Origin: Eutypa lata
Taxonomy: Eukaryota > Ascomycota > Sordariomycetes > Xylariales > Diatrypaceae
Assembly (NCBI GenBank): GCA_022661535.1
Contig: JAKULF010000003.1
Span: 5,766,001 to 5,830,000 of the forward strand
Length of the DNA stretch: 64,000 nucleotides
Reading direction: 5' to 3'
Made by a program: the position numbers and the translations under genes. Under the pieces are notes generated by a model. That model ran no database searches and was not told the DNA's origin. It worked only from the letters and a program-made list of their open reading frames with translations. Shown one piece after another: positions 45,835 through 56,408 of the stretch; the first letter of the stretch is position 1; every line of letters begins with the position of its first letter.

Positions 45835-46490
45835 CTACACATTCGAGCCATAGTCGATTACGAAAGCACAGGGGAGGCAAAACCGCTTACTACAACCCAG
45901 GTACCCCCAAGTTGCATAGTCAGTTTTCGCCGGTTCATCTTCCAGGTAATTGAGCATTTGTAGTTCGTTACGAAGGTAAAGACCCTCTTTCACTAGACAT
46001 ATTTTGTTTGATATCATTGACTCTTTCACATTGGTTGACATGAGATGGGAGTACTCTTCAATAAACCTATCAATCTCCGTTCCGACAAGGCTTAATTAAT
46101 GTCTGCTCTCGCTGTCCTGGGAGGTTGCTAATCGGTGTAGGTTGAATTAAACAGATCTTCAAGGATACGTCAAAGTTGATTAAATAATCGCGGAATTGAT
46201 GGGGATCTTCAAAGGTGCAAGGAAGTCTAGCGAGAGATTCAATAACTCTCAAGCACCTAGAAGCGTTGGGAGGATTTGTCGTGTCCGTAGCCATGCTCTC
46301 GTTCAGACTTTGGGGCATCTTTCCGAGTTGCTCCTCTCGTCCCCGAGCAAAACCTTGTAGTTACATGTAGTAGAAGCTGACGCGAAAGCTTTATATCGAT
46401 GTTATTTAATGGTAGGCTCTCGATACTTTCAAAGGCCGCCATTGCATCCTTTGCTATAGGCGCAAAATCTTGATTGCTACGTACAAGATA
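45835..46490 (-). pseudogene. OTT_1508-type putative deaminase gene, decayed
   Basis: Three consecutive minus-strand pieces in different frames read like one old protein. The first has VRSNQDFAPIAKDAMAAFES then IKLSRQLLLHVTTR. The second has MPQSLNESMATDT and CLRVIESLARLPCTFEDPHQ. The third has VKEGLYLRNELQMLNYLEDE and then YLGCSKRFCLPCAFVIDYGS. The last block matches the zinc-binding core of the fungal OTT_1508-like deaminase family (HAExQLL.yL...yIGcSK.cC.lC..f). The catalytic His-Ala-Glu step reads RNELQML, so the His is not visible. Frame breaks and missing flanking parts indicate a pseudogene, though introns could explain some breaks. Confidence 0.5.
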
Positions 46491-49336
46491 AACCTTTCAT
46501 AGCTTTCAGCCCATGCACGAGCTATATATCCTCCTTGAATTTCACATATCTCTCAAGCCTTAGTCTGCTAAGATATATTGACAACTCCTTAAAGAAGTAA
46601 GTGTCGTCTATAGTCTTTCAGGTCTTTAGGGTGTTAGACTGAAACGACTTCTTCATAACCCTTATCAAGAAACACTCCTGATTTTCGGGTGGTTGATTCT
46701 TAGCAATACGAACCACCATTCATCGGTTCTTACGACTTTCCTGAAGTACTTCGGTCGTGACATTTTCCTAGTTCTGGTCGAACTAAAACAATAGAGTAAA
46801 TAAATACAGTATATTTATCGTAGCAGAGTTTGTGAATTCTTTAGTCTCACCTAGATACGAGCTTATAGGCCGGTCAAATACAGTCAACTCTTTGTTGAAA
46901 TCTTTGAAATCTTTGATGTCTTGCTGGGGCTCTTTATAAGAAAGATTGCTACTTTAGTCACAACTTCACGGTATTTTATGTTATCGGCATGTGTTTAACT
47001 TATATAAGTAAGCTCTAAGTTGAATTGGTACGTATCCTATTTGGACATCTTTAGATATGATGTGTATGTTGCTACTTTTATACTTCCTCATCTTACCTGC
47101 AAGTTAAGTAACAATTCACTATCGGTTTTAAACAATCGACTAGGTCATAAGTTGTTATAAGGAGATACCATACACACAGTGACAGTTAATCAATAGAATA
47201 TCTCGGAAACGAAGATATTTCTCCAGCAAGTGGACACTCCTAATTGTGTTTAATAGCATTACAGTTGCAATGAATAATATTTTATTTAACAATAATAACA
47301 AACAGTTCATGCATGAATTAAATATTATCACTGCAAATCATTTATAAAGGTTTTTGAGGCCCCAAACGATTTCTTTACAGGCTCGTACCTAGGTAGCGTG
47401 GCATTATTGCAAAGCACAGCACAAACTAATACTACTGTTTCATTTTAACTGTCGCTTTATCTTCACGTGTCATAATCGTATGACAAACACCAATTACACT
47501 GTGAGGCCATAGGTTATGAAGCTCATTAAAGTATCGGGCTAAGAGGGGTCTATCATGCATTTATCATAATGATATAACTAATTGTGTTGCAAATTACGAT
47601 ACGCAGGACCTGTGTAAGGGAGTAGTTCTAACTGAACCTTTCGTAAATATAATTGCATATTCTAAAGTATAGACTTATTATTTGTTGGCCCTTGCAGCTG
47701 GATTTCCCAAACATGACAGAGCAAGTTAATAACTGTACTGGCTGTCATCCATTGCCATATTATTCGTCTCTTTTTCTTCGATTTGAGAGAAATATCCGTT
47801 ACGACAAGATATTAGTTTTCTTTTCTCGAGATACTTATATTAGGACTAGACTCGCAGCTTCCCGCAGTTGATAGCATGAGATCTGTCTTCAATACATTGT
47901 CTATGTTATTTCCTAAGCGGCTAAGCCTCTCGGGTGACCACCCCCAAGCTCCCACCCCCAAATATCTGTTGGCCGTTCACTTGGATAGAGTAGGGGTCTA
48001 TTCCTGAGACTCGTAGGCTCTATATTCGCTATCCAGAATTATACTCTTCAGGTAATGTTTCTAAATGAAGCCTATTGGGATATCAGCTTCTACCGTGGTT
48101 TGTGTAAGCTTATTGTCAGCAACCCTTTAATTATCGCACTAATCCAAATCGATAGGGTCCTAGGAATAGTGATGATAATTTTTACTTTGATGCTACCTTT
48201 CCTTTGGCTTTAATACCCCAATCACTAGTTTTCTTTCAAGTGGCATAGCGTAGTCAGACGGCTATTTTTATCCCTATCATCGACTATTAACCCTGGTATC
48301 CTCACACACCGCCCTTATCGCTCCCCCTCCTCCAAGGAAGTTAAACGGTCTAGAACTTTTCTATAGTCCGTCAAGCTAGTAACAATTAAACGGCGACTTC
48401 TTATTTCATTAGAAAATACTATCGAGCGTTTCTAACTATTTGAATGGAGCTAGTGCAATCCCAACCACGTTCTAGGATATATATGAAGTACTGGTTTGAT
48501 AGTATCCCCATCGTACGAATTCAATACCATTTATCCCATTTAGGGATTGAATATCGCACAAGAGAGCCAACACAGGTGTTGTCCGGTCTTCTCCACAGCA
48601 ATGACCTAATCGCATCAGCATTTAGACTCATATTAGATTGACCGCATATTGATTATGTAACTATTTTATTTGCCCAAAGTGATCAATACCTCTCCCATTG
48701 CTATAACTCGGCAACTTCCCAGTGTTCATCGGCACTAACGAGGTAACTGTAGCGTCGAATCTTGTGCCCTATGAGCTAGTCCAAGCTCTACTTATGAGGT
48801 TATACTGAATGCCCAGGGGATTTTCAGATTCCATCTGCGGATTAAGTAGCTTAATATGTAAACATATGAATAAAATCTTTCGGCTGCGGTCTTGGCTACA
48901 GGCATTATATATTGCACGTTCTGTTGGCGCTTGTTCATCTGATACTTAACGAATTCAGCTTGGATCTCCGGAAGGCCGTATCACCCCGCATGACTAGGAT
49001 GCAAGACAAGATTCTAGACTCTTGTTCTCACGCTACCTATACGAAGTTTGATATTGTTCGACGACACCGCGTGTGCCGCTTCGCTTATCATTCGGATTTA
49101 TGAATAAATATCCGAGCATTCCGCTACCCTGAGACATCCAATGTTTGCTATTAGCTACGGCTCTTTGAAACAGCAAACATCGAATTGCACAAGCAAACGT
49201 GGTCAGACGCTCCAAACTTTGTTTAATTTCGAAGTACCGTTGTGCAAACGTCATCTTTGAAACTTAAGTTAGCTTAATTCTCGATCACGACCTCCCGTTT
49301 CACAGCCGAAACAGCCCTATCGATAAGGTATTGGGT
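46491..49336. other. AT-rich gene desert, right part
   Basis: 2.8 kb of very AT-rich DNA with dense stops. Only one 72-residue and a few 60-residue frames occur, none with family resemblance. No inverted repeats or RNA genes were recognised. Confidence 0.45.
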
Positions 49337-50658
49337 ATGACAGGACAGCAGGAAGGGGGGCTATTTGACCCAGCACGTGCGAGCAAATGTCTCAGCAACT
49401 TCAATATTCAATCATTGCCACTACAAAAGCATTGGTCCGCCAGTGATGCTATGAACATGAGCGACACTTCCATCACCTCCGCGGACCACAATTTCCGCGG
49501 AACGGCCTTCCATGGTTCATTCGCTCCTTTCTCTCAGAAAAGGAAAGGCATTCATAAGAAACCTTGGTATAGAAGAAGGGAGTATTTCACCGAGGGATGG
49601 CTCGATACTCACATATGGCGCGCAGGTGTAAGTATTATCTCGAATCATACCCTTAAAGGTTCGTCAAACGGGGATGTGTTAAGAGAAATTTAGATCATCG
49701 AAGGTGTTGGGACGTTCGCCCTCGTATATCTTCTCGCCCAATTCGGCATGTCACTCATGAACTACGGAACGGTCCAAACGGGAGCCTACATTGGACTCTT
49801 CTGCTGGGCTATGCTATCTGTCCTCGTCTATTGCTTGGCCCCGGTATCTGGTGCGCACATGAACTGCATGGTGACCTTCACAACTATAATCTGTGGGCTT
49901 TGTCCGCTCCCGCGTGGCGTCATATATATGTTTTTCCAGCTGGTAGGAGCCAGTGTTGCTGGCGGGGTTTTGCTTGCCTCTTGGGGCATTGAGAGAGCAC
50001 TAGAGTTAGTCACTTGGGGGCGTCAATATCACCCGCGCTGCGCTTTGAAATCTAATTCTCCTTATGTAGACATCAAGGGACGGGCTGCTTTTACGACTCC
50101 TCTGTCTTGACGAGCGGCCAGGTGCTTGTCATGGAAATCGCTGCGGACTTCATAATTCTGTAAGAACAAAAGGCCACATACCAACTCATGGGAGGGATAG
50201 TAATTGGTTGAATTGCAGGTTTCTTCTCTTTGGAGTAGGCCTGGATCCTCGGCAGTCTCACGTGTTCGGTCCACATCTCGGTCCTCCCCTCGTCGGTCTC
50301 TGCTTCGGCATGGTGGCGTTCGTAAACTCTGCCACTGCCGCCGGCTATTCCGGCGCAAACATGAACCCAGCGAAGTGCTTCGGCTTTGCGGTGGCGACTC
50401 AAGATTTCTCTTGTAAGCAAACAACGTGTTCCAAAAGGAGAGGTGCACTTCGCTAAGAAAGTCTGATAGCGCAATGGATTTGGTGGGTCGGTGGAGTAAG
50501 TCATGATACCCCAGGAGCCAGTTGGGAATGGGACATATCAAAGCTAATTCGTGAACCAGGCCGTCGGTGGCGTATTACAAGCCTTACTGTACAACCTTAA
50601 TCCCCCATGGGTAGTTCCTGACGATAATATCCCCGGTGGAAAGCCAAGAGCCGGATGA
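49337..50658 (+). CDS. aquaporin of the X-intrinsic protein type
   Basis: Six exons fit in frame: 49337..49627, 49694..50021, 50078..50159, 50219..50412, 50470..50495 and 50560..50658, giving 339 residues. The N-terminal 97 residues are cytosolic (KKPWYRRREYFTEGWLDTHI). The channel starts IIEGVGTFALVYLLAQFG. The first half-helix is SGAHMNCMVTFTTIICGL, where the usual NPA-type box reads Asn-Cys-Met. Then come YMFFQLVGASVAGGVLLASW, VMEIAADFIILFLLFGVGLD and the second box YSGANMNPAKCFGFAVA (NPA kept), then WIWWVGGAVGGVLQALLYNL. The NPAKC after the second box resembles the NPARC of XIPs. It would transport water or small solutes at the plasma membrane. The intron at 50022 uses a weak GTCAAT donor. 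Confidence 0.75.
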
Positions 50659-51988
50659 GATCGCTAGGTCGTTCCTTGGGGTTTACCTGGCAACACTGGG
50701 AGACAGTACGATATGAACAATATACCGTAGAATATGAATTAAGTGACATCCATGCTCTAAGCATTTCTGTGAATGGTGTCTACGAGGGATGTATTGCCGG
50801 TAGAAACGATGGAATAGACAGAGCTGACTGTACCTAGTCACTCCTAATATCAAGCCCGTCAAGGTAAAGGCGAGCTCGTCAAATTTTCATTAATATGCCG
50901 CGGATAGCCCTGCCGGGTCTGAAATGTCTTGTAGAGACTGAATTATCCATAGGCCATGTGCCACATTTTGGTTTTGATTGGAATGTATCTGGGTGGGATT
51001 TATTTGTTTCGGTTGTCGGCTATCTTGTCTCTGCTGGTATTCACTTATGGCTTGGGCTGAATCCAGGCCGCTCCATTCGCCTCGCCTCAAAAATTTCAGT
51101 TTGCTACCGACTCGATTACCAGGACTCTAAGTATATTCATGGTTTCCGATATACACCCCTATTTTCTGTTGAAACCACTTCATCTTAATATCTGACGTAT
51201 CATATATGGTCAATAATAATAGCCATCGATCTCCCCCCTTTTATGCGAAATGGTCGTACCATTGAAAGATTAAGTCTATTCCAGGTGATAATTCTCCGCA
51301 CTTTCATGTGTCCACACGTGTGGAACGCAATGATTCGGGTAGGCATTGCATTCTCCCAACCTCCTAAGACAAAGCAGTCCTACCCCACGATATCTGAGAC
51401 TAGCTATGCCCTGGGCGGAAGAGCCGAACATGGTGACATTAATCTACGTAGGGAAGCATAGTCACTAGAGCCTCTAGCGTTCTTGAATTATTCACGTGTT
51501 CAATATAATTAATAACTTAACTAAAAGAGATGTGTCATACGGCCAATATCTTCGTCTCACATTCATTTCAACTTATGACACTAACCCCCAACAACAATTT
51601 AATGGTGAATCTAATCAAATAGCAATGAAGGTATACATTCAAACTAACACCCCCAAAAACGCACTAGACCATTCTACCGATTCGTTGCGCCACGACCGAG
51701 TCTACAATCCAGCTGTGGCATAATGGAGTCTCACCCCCAAACCAAAAGGCTGGCCACGATGGTCTTCTTGAGTTCCACGTTAAGGGAGTAAAGGTAACCT
51801 CTAGTCCAAAAGAGGCAAACCGAAGCAGACGAAGCTTCAGCCGGGGCTGGGAAGTCGCCATCTATGTGGGAGCTATACGGAGCACTACAGGAATATAAAT
51901 ACTATCTACATGAGCCCAATAACTTTCTTGTTCTGCATCACCATTGATCCAAAAACATTCTCCCAACAACAAGATTCAATAAGACCCA
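50659..51988. other. intergenic, no gene recognised
   Basis: 1.3 kb of AT-rich DNA with short frames only. The end (51880-51988) is the leader of the WSC gene: TATAAATAC at about 51895 serves as a likely TATA box. Confidence 0.4.
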
Positions 51989-53305
51989 ATGGCTTCAGTT
52001 CGCTTCACTACCAGGGCCCTATCCCTTCTATGCCTTGCCCTCACCGGCAGTGCATCGCCCCACCTCCACATACACAGACAAACCGGTCCGCCGAGCGTCC
52101 GCACAGGGTGCTACACCGACAACACGGGAGGGCAGCGCGCCCTAAGCGCCGACAGCACCGGCACCGGCACCATGAGCGTGCAGGAATGCAGCGCCTTCTG
52201 TCGCCGGTACCAGCTCTTCGGGCTCGAATACGGGCGCGAGTGCTGGTGCGGCGACACACTAGGATCGCAGAGCAGTCAGGTGAGCGATTCCGAGTGCTCG
52301 TTCCCCTGCGCCGGGAACTCGGCGCAGAAGTGCGGCGCCGGGAACCGCCTCGACGTCTACGAGAACGGGGCATATTCTCCGCGCCAGCCCGCGGCCATCA
52401 CCGGCGCGCCCTACATCGGGTGCTACGCCGACAGCGGGGCGCCGCACCCGCTGCCGAGCAACATCATCAGCACGAACGACATGACGGGGGCGAAATGCGC
52501 GCAGAACTGCGCGGGCTTCAAGTACTTCGGCACCGAGTACGGGCAGGAGTGCTACTGCGGGAACACGGTCCCGGCGACCAAGGTGTCCGACTCGGACTGC
52601 TCGATTCCCTGCGCGGGAAACAACGACGAGCTCTGCGGCGCGGGCCAGCGCCTCACGGTGTACGAGCGCGCGCAGAACCCGCCGACCGTGGCCGACTTCA
52701 GCTACCACGGCTGCCACCGCGACTCGACGTCGCAGCGCTCGCTGACGGGGCCGCAGGCGAACAGACCCGACATGACGCTCGAGACGTGCGCGGACCTCTG
52801 CGCGCAGTACGGCTGGTTCGGGGTCGAGTACGGGTCGCAGTGCTTCTGCGGCACGGACCTCGCCGCGTCGGCGGCCGAGCCCGAGCTGAGCGACAGCGAG
52901 TGCGACGCGCCGTGCGGCGGCAACAGCCGCGAGCTCTGCGGCGCCGCGGACCGCCTCAGCGTGTACACGAACGCCGGGCGCGCGAACAGCCCGCCGCGGA
53001 ACAAAATCACCGTCGTGGGCAGCGGCAACACCACGTTCGCCTACGAGTCGTGCTGGAAGGACCTGGTGAGCGCGCGCGCGCTCGGCGACGACCCCACCGC
53101 GAGCGACGACATGACGGTCGAGAGGTGCGCGGGCGTCTGCGCCAGCTATGCGTATTTCGGGGTCGAGTACGCGACGCAGTGCTTCTGTGGGAATGTGCTA
53201 AGCGGGACGAGCGCGCCCGAGACGGAGTGCAGTTATGTGTGTGGGGGGGATGGAAAGGAGTGGTGTGGTGCGGCCGAGAGGATGAATTTGTATCGGAGGT
53301 CTTGA
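51989..53305 (+). CDS. secreted protein with four WSC domains
   Basis: An intronless 438-residue protein with signal peptide (TTRALSLLCLALTGSASPHL). Four WSC carbohydrate-binding domains occupy about residues 37-125, 137-225, 236-325 and 350-438. Each has the eight-cysteine pattern, e.g. GCYTDNTG, CSAFCRRYQLFGLEYGREC and WCGDTL, then CSFPCAGNSAQKCGAGNRL; the other copies carry GCYADS, GCHRDS and SCWKDL in the first position. No transmembrane or GPI-type tail follows, so it is probably secreted and binds wall or substrate glycans. The DNA is very GC-rich with strong codon bias, which keeps another forward frame open for 469 codons (rejected). The start ATG 51989 has a CCAATGG context. Confidence 0.92.
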   Translation: MASVRFTTRALSLLCLALTGSASPHLHIHRQTGPPSVRTGCYTDNTGGQRALSADSTGTGTMSVQECSAFCRRYQLFGLEYGRECWCGDTLGSQSSQVSDSECSFPCAGNSAQKCGAGNRLDVYENGAYSPRQPAAITGAPYIGCYADSGAPHPLPSNIISTNDMTGAKCAQNCAGFKYFGTEYGQECYCGNTVPATKVSDSDCSIPCAGNNDELCGAGQRLTVYERAQNPPTVADFSYHGCHRDSTSQRSLTGPQANRPDMTLETCADLCAQYGWFGVEYGSQCFCGTDLAASAAEPELSDSECDAPCGGNSRELCGAADRLSVYTNAGRANSPPRNKITVVGSGNTTFAYESCWKDLVSARALGDDPTASDDMTVERCAGVCASYAYFGVEYATQCFCGNVLSGTSAPETECSYVCGGDGKEWCGAAERMNLYRRS

Positions 53306-54054
53306 GTTGTGGGAGTTGATATTACTTACTGTACTGGAGGTGTAGTGTAGGAAGTCGATGGTCATTAGTCAGTCGTCGCTATAAACGTAGATGTCGAGTG
53401 CAATGTTGTTTAGAAGTGGTGAGTGGGTGCAAGCCTACAGGTAGTCAAAATAACAAAGACGAATCAACTTGTCTTTACGCGTTCATATCACTGGGCACAA
53501 GAGCTCTTCTATATAGAACGTACTCATAACCTACACAGGGGTTGTGATGGGCATCTTGTTGGTTCATATGGGCGTCTACAGAACGGGATTCAGGAGAACT
53601 GTCTAGTCTTGTAAACATCATATCAGGGGTTACTGTCTGGGAATAGTTACATGAAACCAGACGCTTCGGTAAGGTGATATATGATATATACGTACTTGAT
53701 TCGCGGCCAAAAATACTTCACCCCGACCGAGCCTTACCTCTGATATGTAATGGATAATGGATAGGAAGCCCGCGATGGAATGTTGTTCCTTTAAGCTCAG
53801 AGGGCCCATAATAGGTCGGCGGAAAATATGTTAGACTAGCTTCATTCTTAAAAACTAATCCAGATTCCAGACCCATCCGTGTCACGATAGACCCACCTTA
53901 GGTAAGGATAATGGAGATCATCTTCCTCTACTTAACTACTCGGATTACCCCTCAATCACAACTTCACCGCATTTCCAGTCTGATCAAATACAATACCTAC
54001 TTGCTCAAACCAAATTCTAAACATAGTATTGCTTGGCAATCTTGGCCTTTAAAA
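53306..54054. other. intergenic, no gene recognised
   Basis: 0.75 kb, AT-rich. CACCTTAGGTAAGG at about 53895 is another TTAGGTA word. The last 140 bases precede the ABM gene. Confidence 0.4.
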
Positions 54055-54518
54055 ATGGTTTATACACTCACCGTCCACTTATACGCCAACGACGACCCGG
54101 AGTCGATCGAGAAAATTAAGCTGAAGCTTATCGAGGCTGCCCGGGTCTATCGCAAGGATAAGGAGACCGTCGACTGGTTCGTCATGCAGGATGTCCAGGA
54201 TCCTCGAGCTTTCACTGTTGTTGAGCGGTTCGAGCAGGAATCGGTATAGTTCATATTCGCTGCCATCGGGCCAACAGGACAAGTTCGCTGACAGTCGGTA
54301 TTGCAGAGTCAGAAGTACCACTTGGAGAATCCATACTGGAAGACGTTCGACCCGTAAGTCTTGCTATATACCATTATAATACTACTACTATGTTCAGACG
54401 CAATGATTTGTTCTAACCCACAAATTAAAGCTACGTCGTGCCCCTGCTGGGGAAACCGATGGACTTGAGGAGGCACGAAGAGCTGGACACGAGCAAGGAT
54501 GTGGTGGTCCCGCAGTAA
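54055..54518 (+). CDS. ABM-type (antibiotic biosynthesis monooxygenase-like) small protein
   Basis: Three exons (54055..54243, 54307..54353, 54431..54518) give 107 residues. The core VYTLTVHLYANDDPESIEKI, KLIEAARVYRKDKETVDWFV, FTVVERFEQES, and after the intron QKYHLENPYWKTFDPYVVPL is a dimeric alpha/beta-barrel of the ABM fold. These proteins are cofactor-free oxygenases or cyclase-like helpers, found near quinone and polyketide genes. The ATG at 54055 (AAAAATGG) is preferred over an upstream in-frame ATG at 53911 because the family starts directly with the strand VYTLTVHLY. The gene converges with an MFS transporter whose stop lies 450 bases away. Confidence 0.82.
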
Positions 54519-54967
54519 AGTGCCTACGTACTTTCAAGTCTTACTTGCATATCAATGCCATCGTTTATGTATTTATATGACTACATGTTAGTGTATCAAT
54601 ATAAATGAAGATGGATTTATCCTAGGGTTTATGAATGCAGCTATTCTATAATAGAGTCACCTATTACAAGGTCAAAGCGTATACCGATCATCGCACACTG
54701 AACCAATGAGAAGGTGGGAAATCACTCTCACTTCCCGTTAAGGGCAATTCGGCGACAGGGGTCATTAAATATTACTATTAGTGATGCTTTGTGCCGTTCA
54801 TCGGACGTACGTACAACAGACCAATTTTCCAATCAAATCCAATTTATTACGCTATCGCTATATCTAGGGTCATTTCAGACATCATTCATTATATCATACC
54901 ATCATCTAAATCCCACTTTTTTTGCTAAGCTCAGCTCAGCTCAGCTTCGATCCTCGTAAGCAGAATA
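54519..54967. other. convergent intergenic region
   Basis: 450 bases between two convergent genes, with a CAGCTCAGCTCAGCTT short repeat at 54932-54947. No gene was recognised. Confidence 0.4.
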
Positions 54968-56408
54968 TTATGCCCTCGACCATAGTCCCCCTCCCATGTG
55001 CCATCTTGTAGCCACCAGCACTATCGTAGCAAGGACCTCGACACCGCCAGCCCAGATCTGAGCCCAACCATACCAGCCTCCACTCACATCCAAGATGGCA
55101 CCAGCCGTCGGTGGTCCTGCTAACGAGGCAAACCCAAGCAATCCACAAATCATTCCAAGTCTTGTTCCAATCTTCTGTGGATCGGTTGTCAGACTTGCCA
55201 AAGCGCCGACAAAGGCACCTTGCGCTGCTCCACTAGTAAGCCCGAAAGCTGCAGCCCACAGGTACATGCCAATTGCTGAGTTCACGGCTATCCAGGTAAA
55301 GAGAACGACGGTAAGTGTCCCGACGGATATGACATACGCGTTAACGGGGCCGAGGCAGTTGTCCGCAAGATAGCCGACGAGAATACGAGAGAACATCGAG
55401 GCTGCATTGGTGATGAGAAGCAACGAGGTAGTCGACGTAGTGGTAAAGGCATTAAATGGGAGTGTCATCGCAAATGTATTCATCTGTAAATATTTGTTTT
55501 ATCAGCATCAGTTGCTTATTGTTTCTCGGGGAACTTTCAGAAAATTCATGAGGGCAAAATCAACTTACGTAAAAGAAGCCAAAGTACAATGCCCAATACA
55601 GCAGAAACGTGCCGATGGCGAACATGAGATAGGTGGTCTCTTTGAACGCGTCGACATCGACGAAGGGACCTCTCGTCTTAGGTCTCACAAACCGCGGCTT
55701 CAGCAGGAGGTTCAAAAGGACCATCGTAGCCAAGATGACGAGCCCCAGGCACCTGACCGCCCAGGCGAAGCCAATAGAGGGCATCAGGTACTGGACTATG
55801 GCCGGGAACGCCATGCTCCCGGTTCCGGACCCCGCGGAGGCGAGCGCCAGCGCGAACGACCGCCTCTTCTTGAAGTACGAGTTGACGACGGCCGTGCACG
55901 GCATCCAGATCAGGCCGAGGCCGGCCCCGGTGCACACGCCCTGCGCGAGGAGGATCTGCCAGTACTGCGTGGCCAGGCTCGTCATGAAGACGCCGAGCGC
56001 CACGAGGGCGGATCCCGCCAGCACGGACTCGCGCACGAGGCCGGCGTCCGCGAGGCGGCCGCCGACCACGCACGAGCAGTTGTTGACGAAGATCTGCACC
56101 GACCCGATCCAGGAGACCGTCGACGCCGGCAGCCCCAGCGTCGCGGTGTAGTGCAGCTGGAAGATCCCGAAGATGGCGGGCAGGCTCGCCGCCACGATGT
56201 TGCCCAGGTGGCCGGCTAGGACCTGCCGCCACGCTACCGGGCCTCCGTCGGGAATGTGGTCCGGGTCTGCGTTGAGCTCTTCGTCGCTTGGGGCTGGGTT
56301 CGCCGGCGCAGAGATCTGCACCGCGGTGTCGCTCCCTGAATCGGGAGTGACGGCGACGGTGACGACGGAAACCGAAGTTTCCTTCTTTACCATTTCTCTG
56401 ATGGCCAT
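54968..56408 (-). CDS. MFS transporter, monocarboxylate permease-like
   Basis: Two exons (56408..55569 and 55483..54968; intron GTAAGT...TTTACAG) give 451 residues. An acidic Ser/Pro-rich head leads to PDGGPVAWRQVLAGHLGNIV, the PDGGxgW start of the MCT/Mch family. Twelve helices follow with FGIFQLHYTATLGLPASTVS, WIGSVQIF, GGRLADAG, GLGLIWMPCTAVVNSYFKKR, RSFALALASAGSGTGSMAFP and, after the intron, LLITNAASMFSRILVGYLAD with TLTVVLFTW and AAQGAFVGALASL. The set resembles fungal monocarboxylate-like carriers used for organic acids or cluster efflux. The start is ATG 56408 (MAIREMVKKE). Its convergent neighbour is the ABM oxygenase. Confidence 0.9.

Noticed and set aside
51910..53319. A 469-codon forward frame overlapping the WSC gene.
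   Set aside because: It is Arg/His-rich with no domain, lies in another frame of a very GC-rich gene with strong codon bias, and has no conserved features; the WSC frame explains the DNA.
55407..56219. A 270-codon forward frame opposite the MFS transporter.
   Set aside because: Composition (Arg, Asp, Gly, His) is typical of an antisense shadow; the transporter is clear on the other strand.
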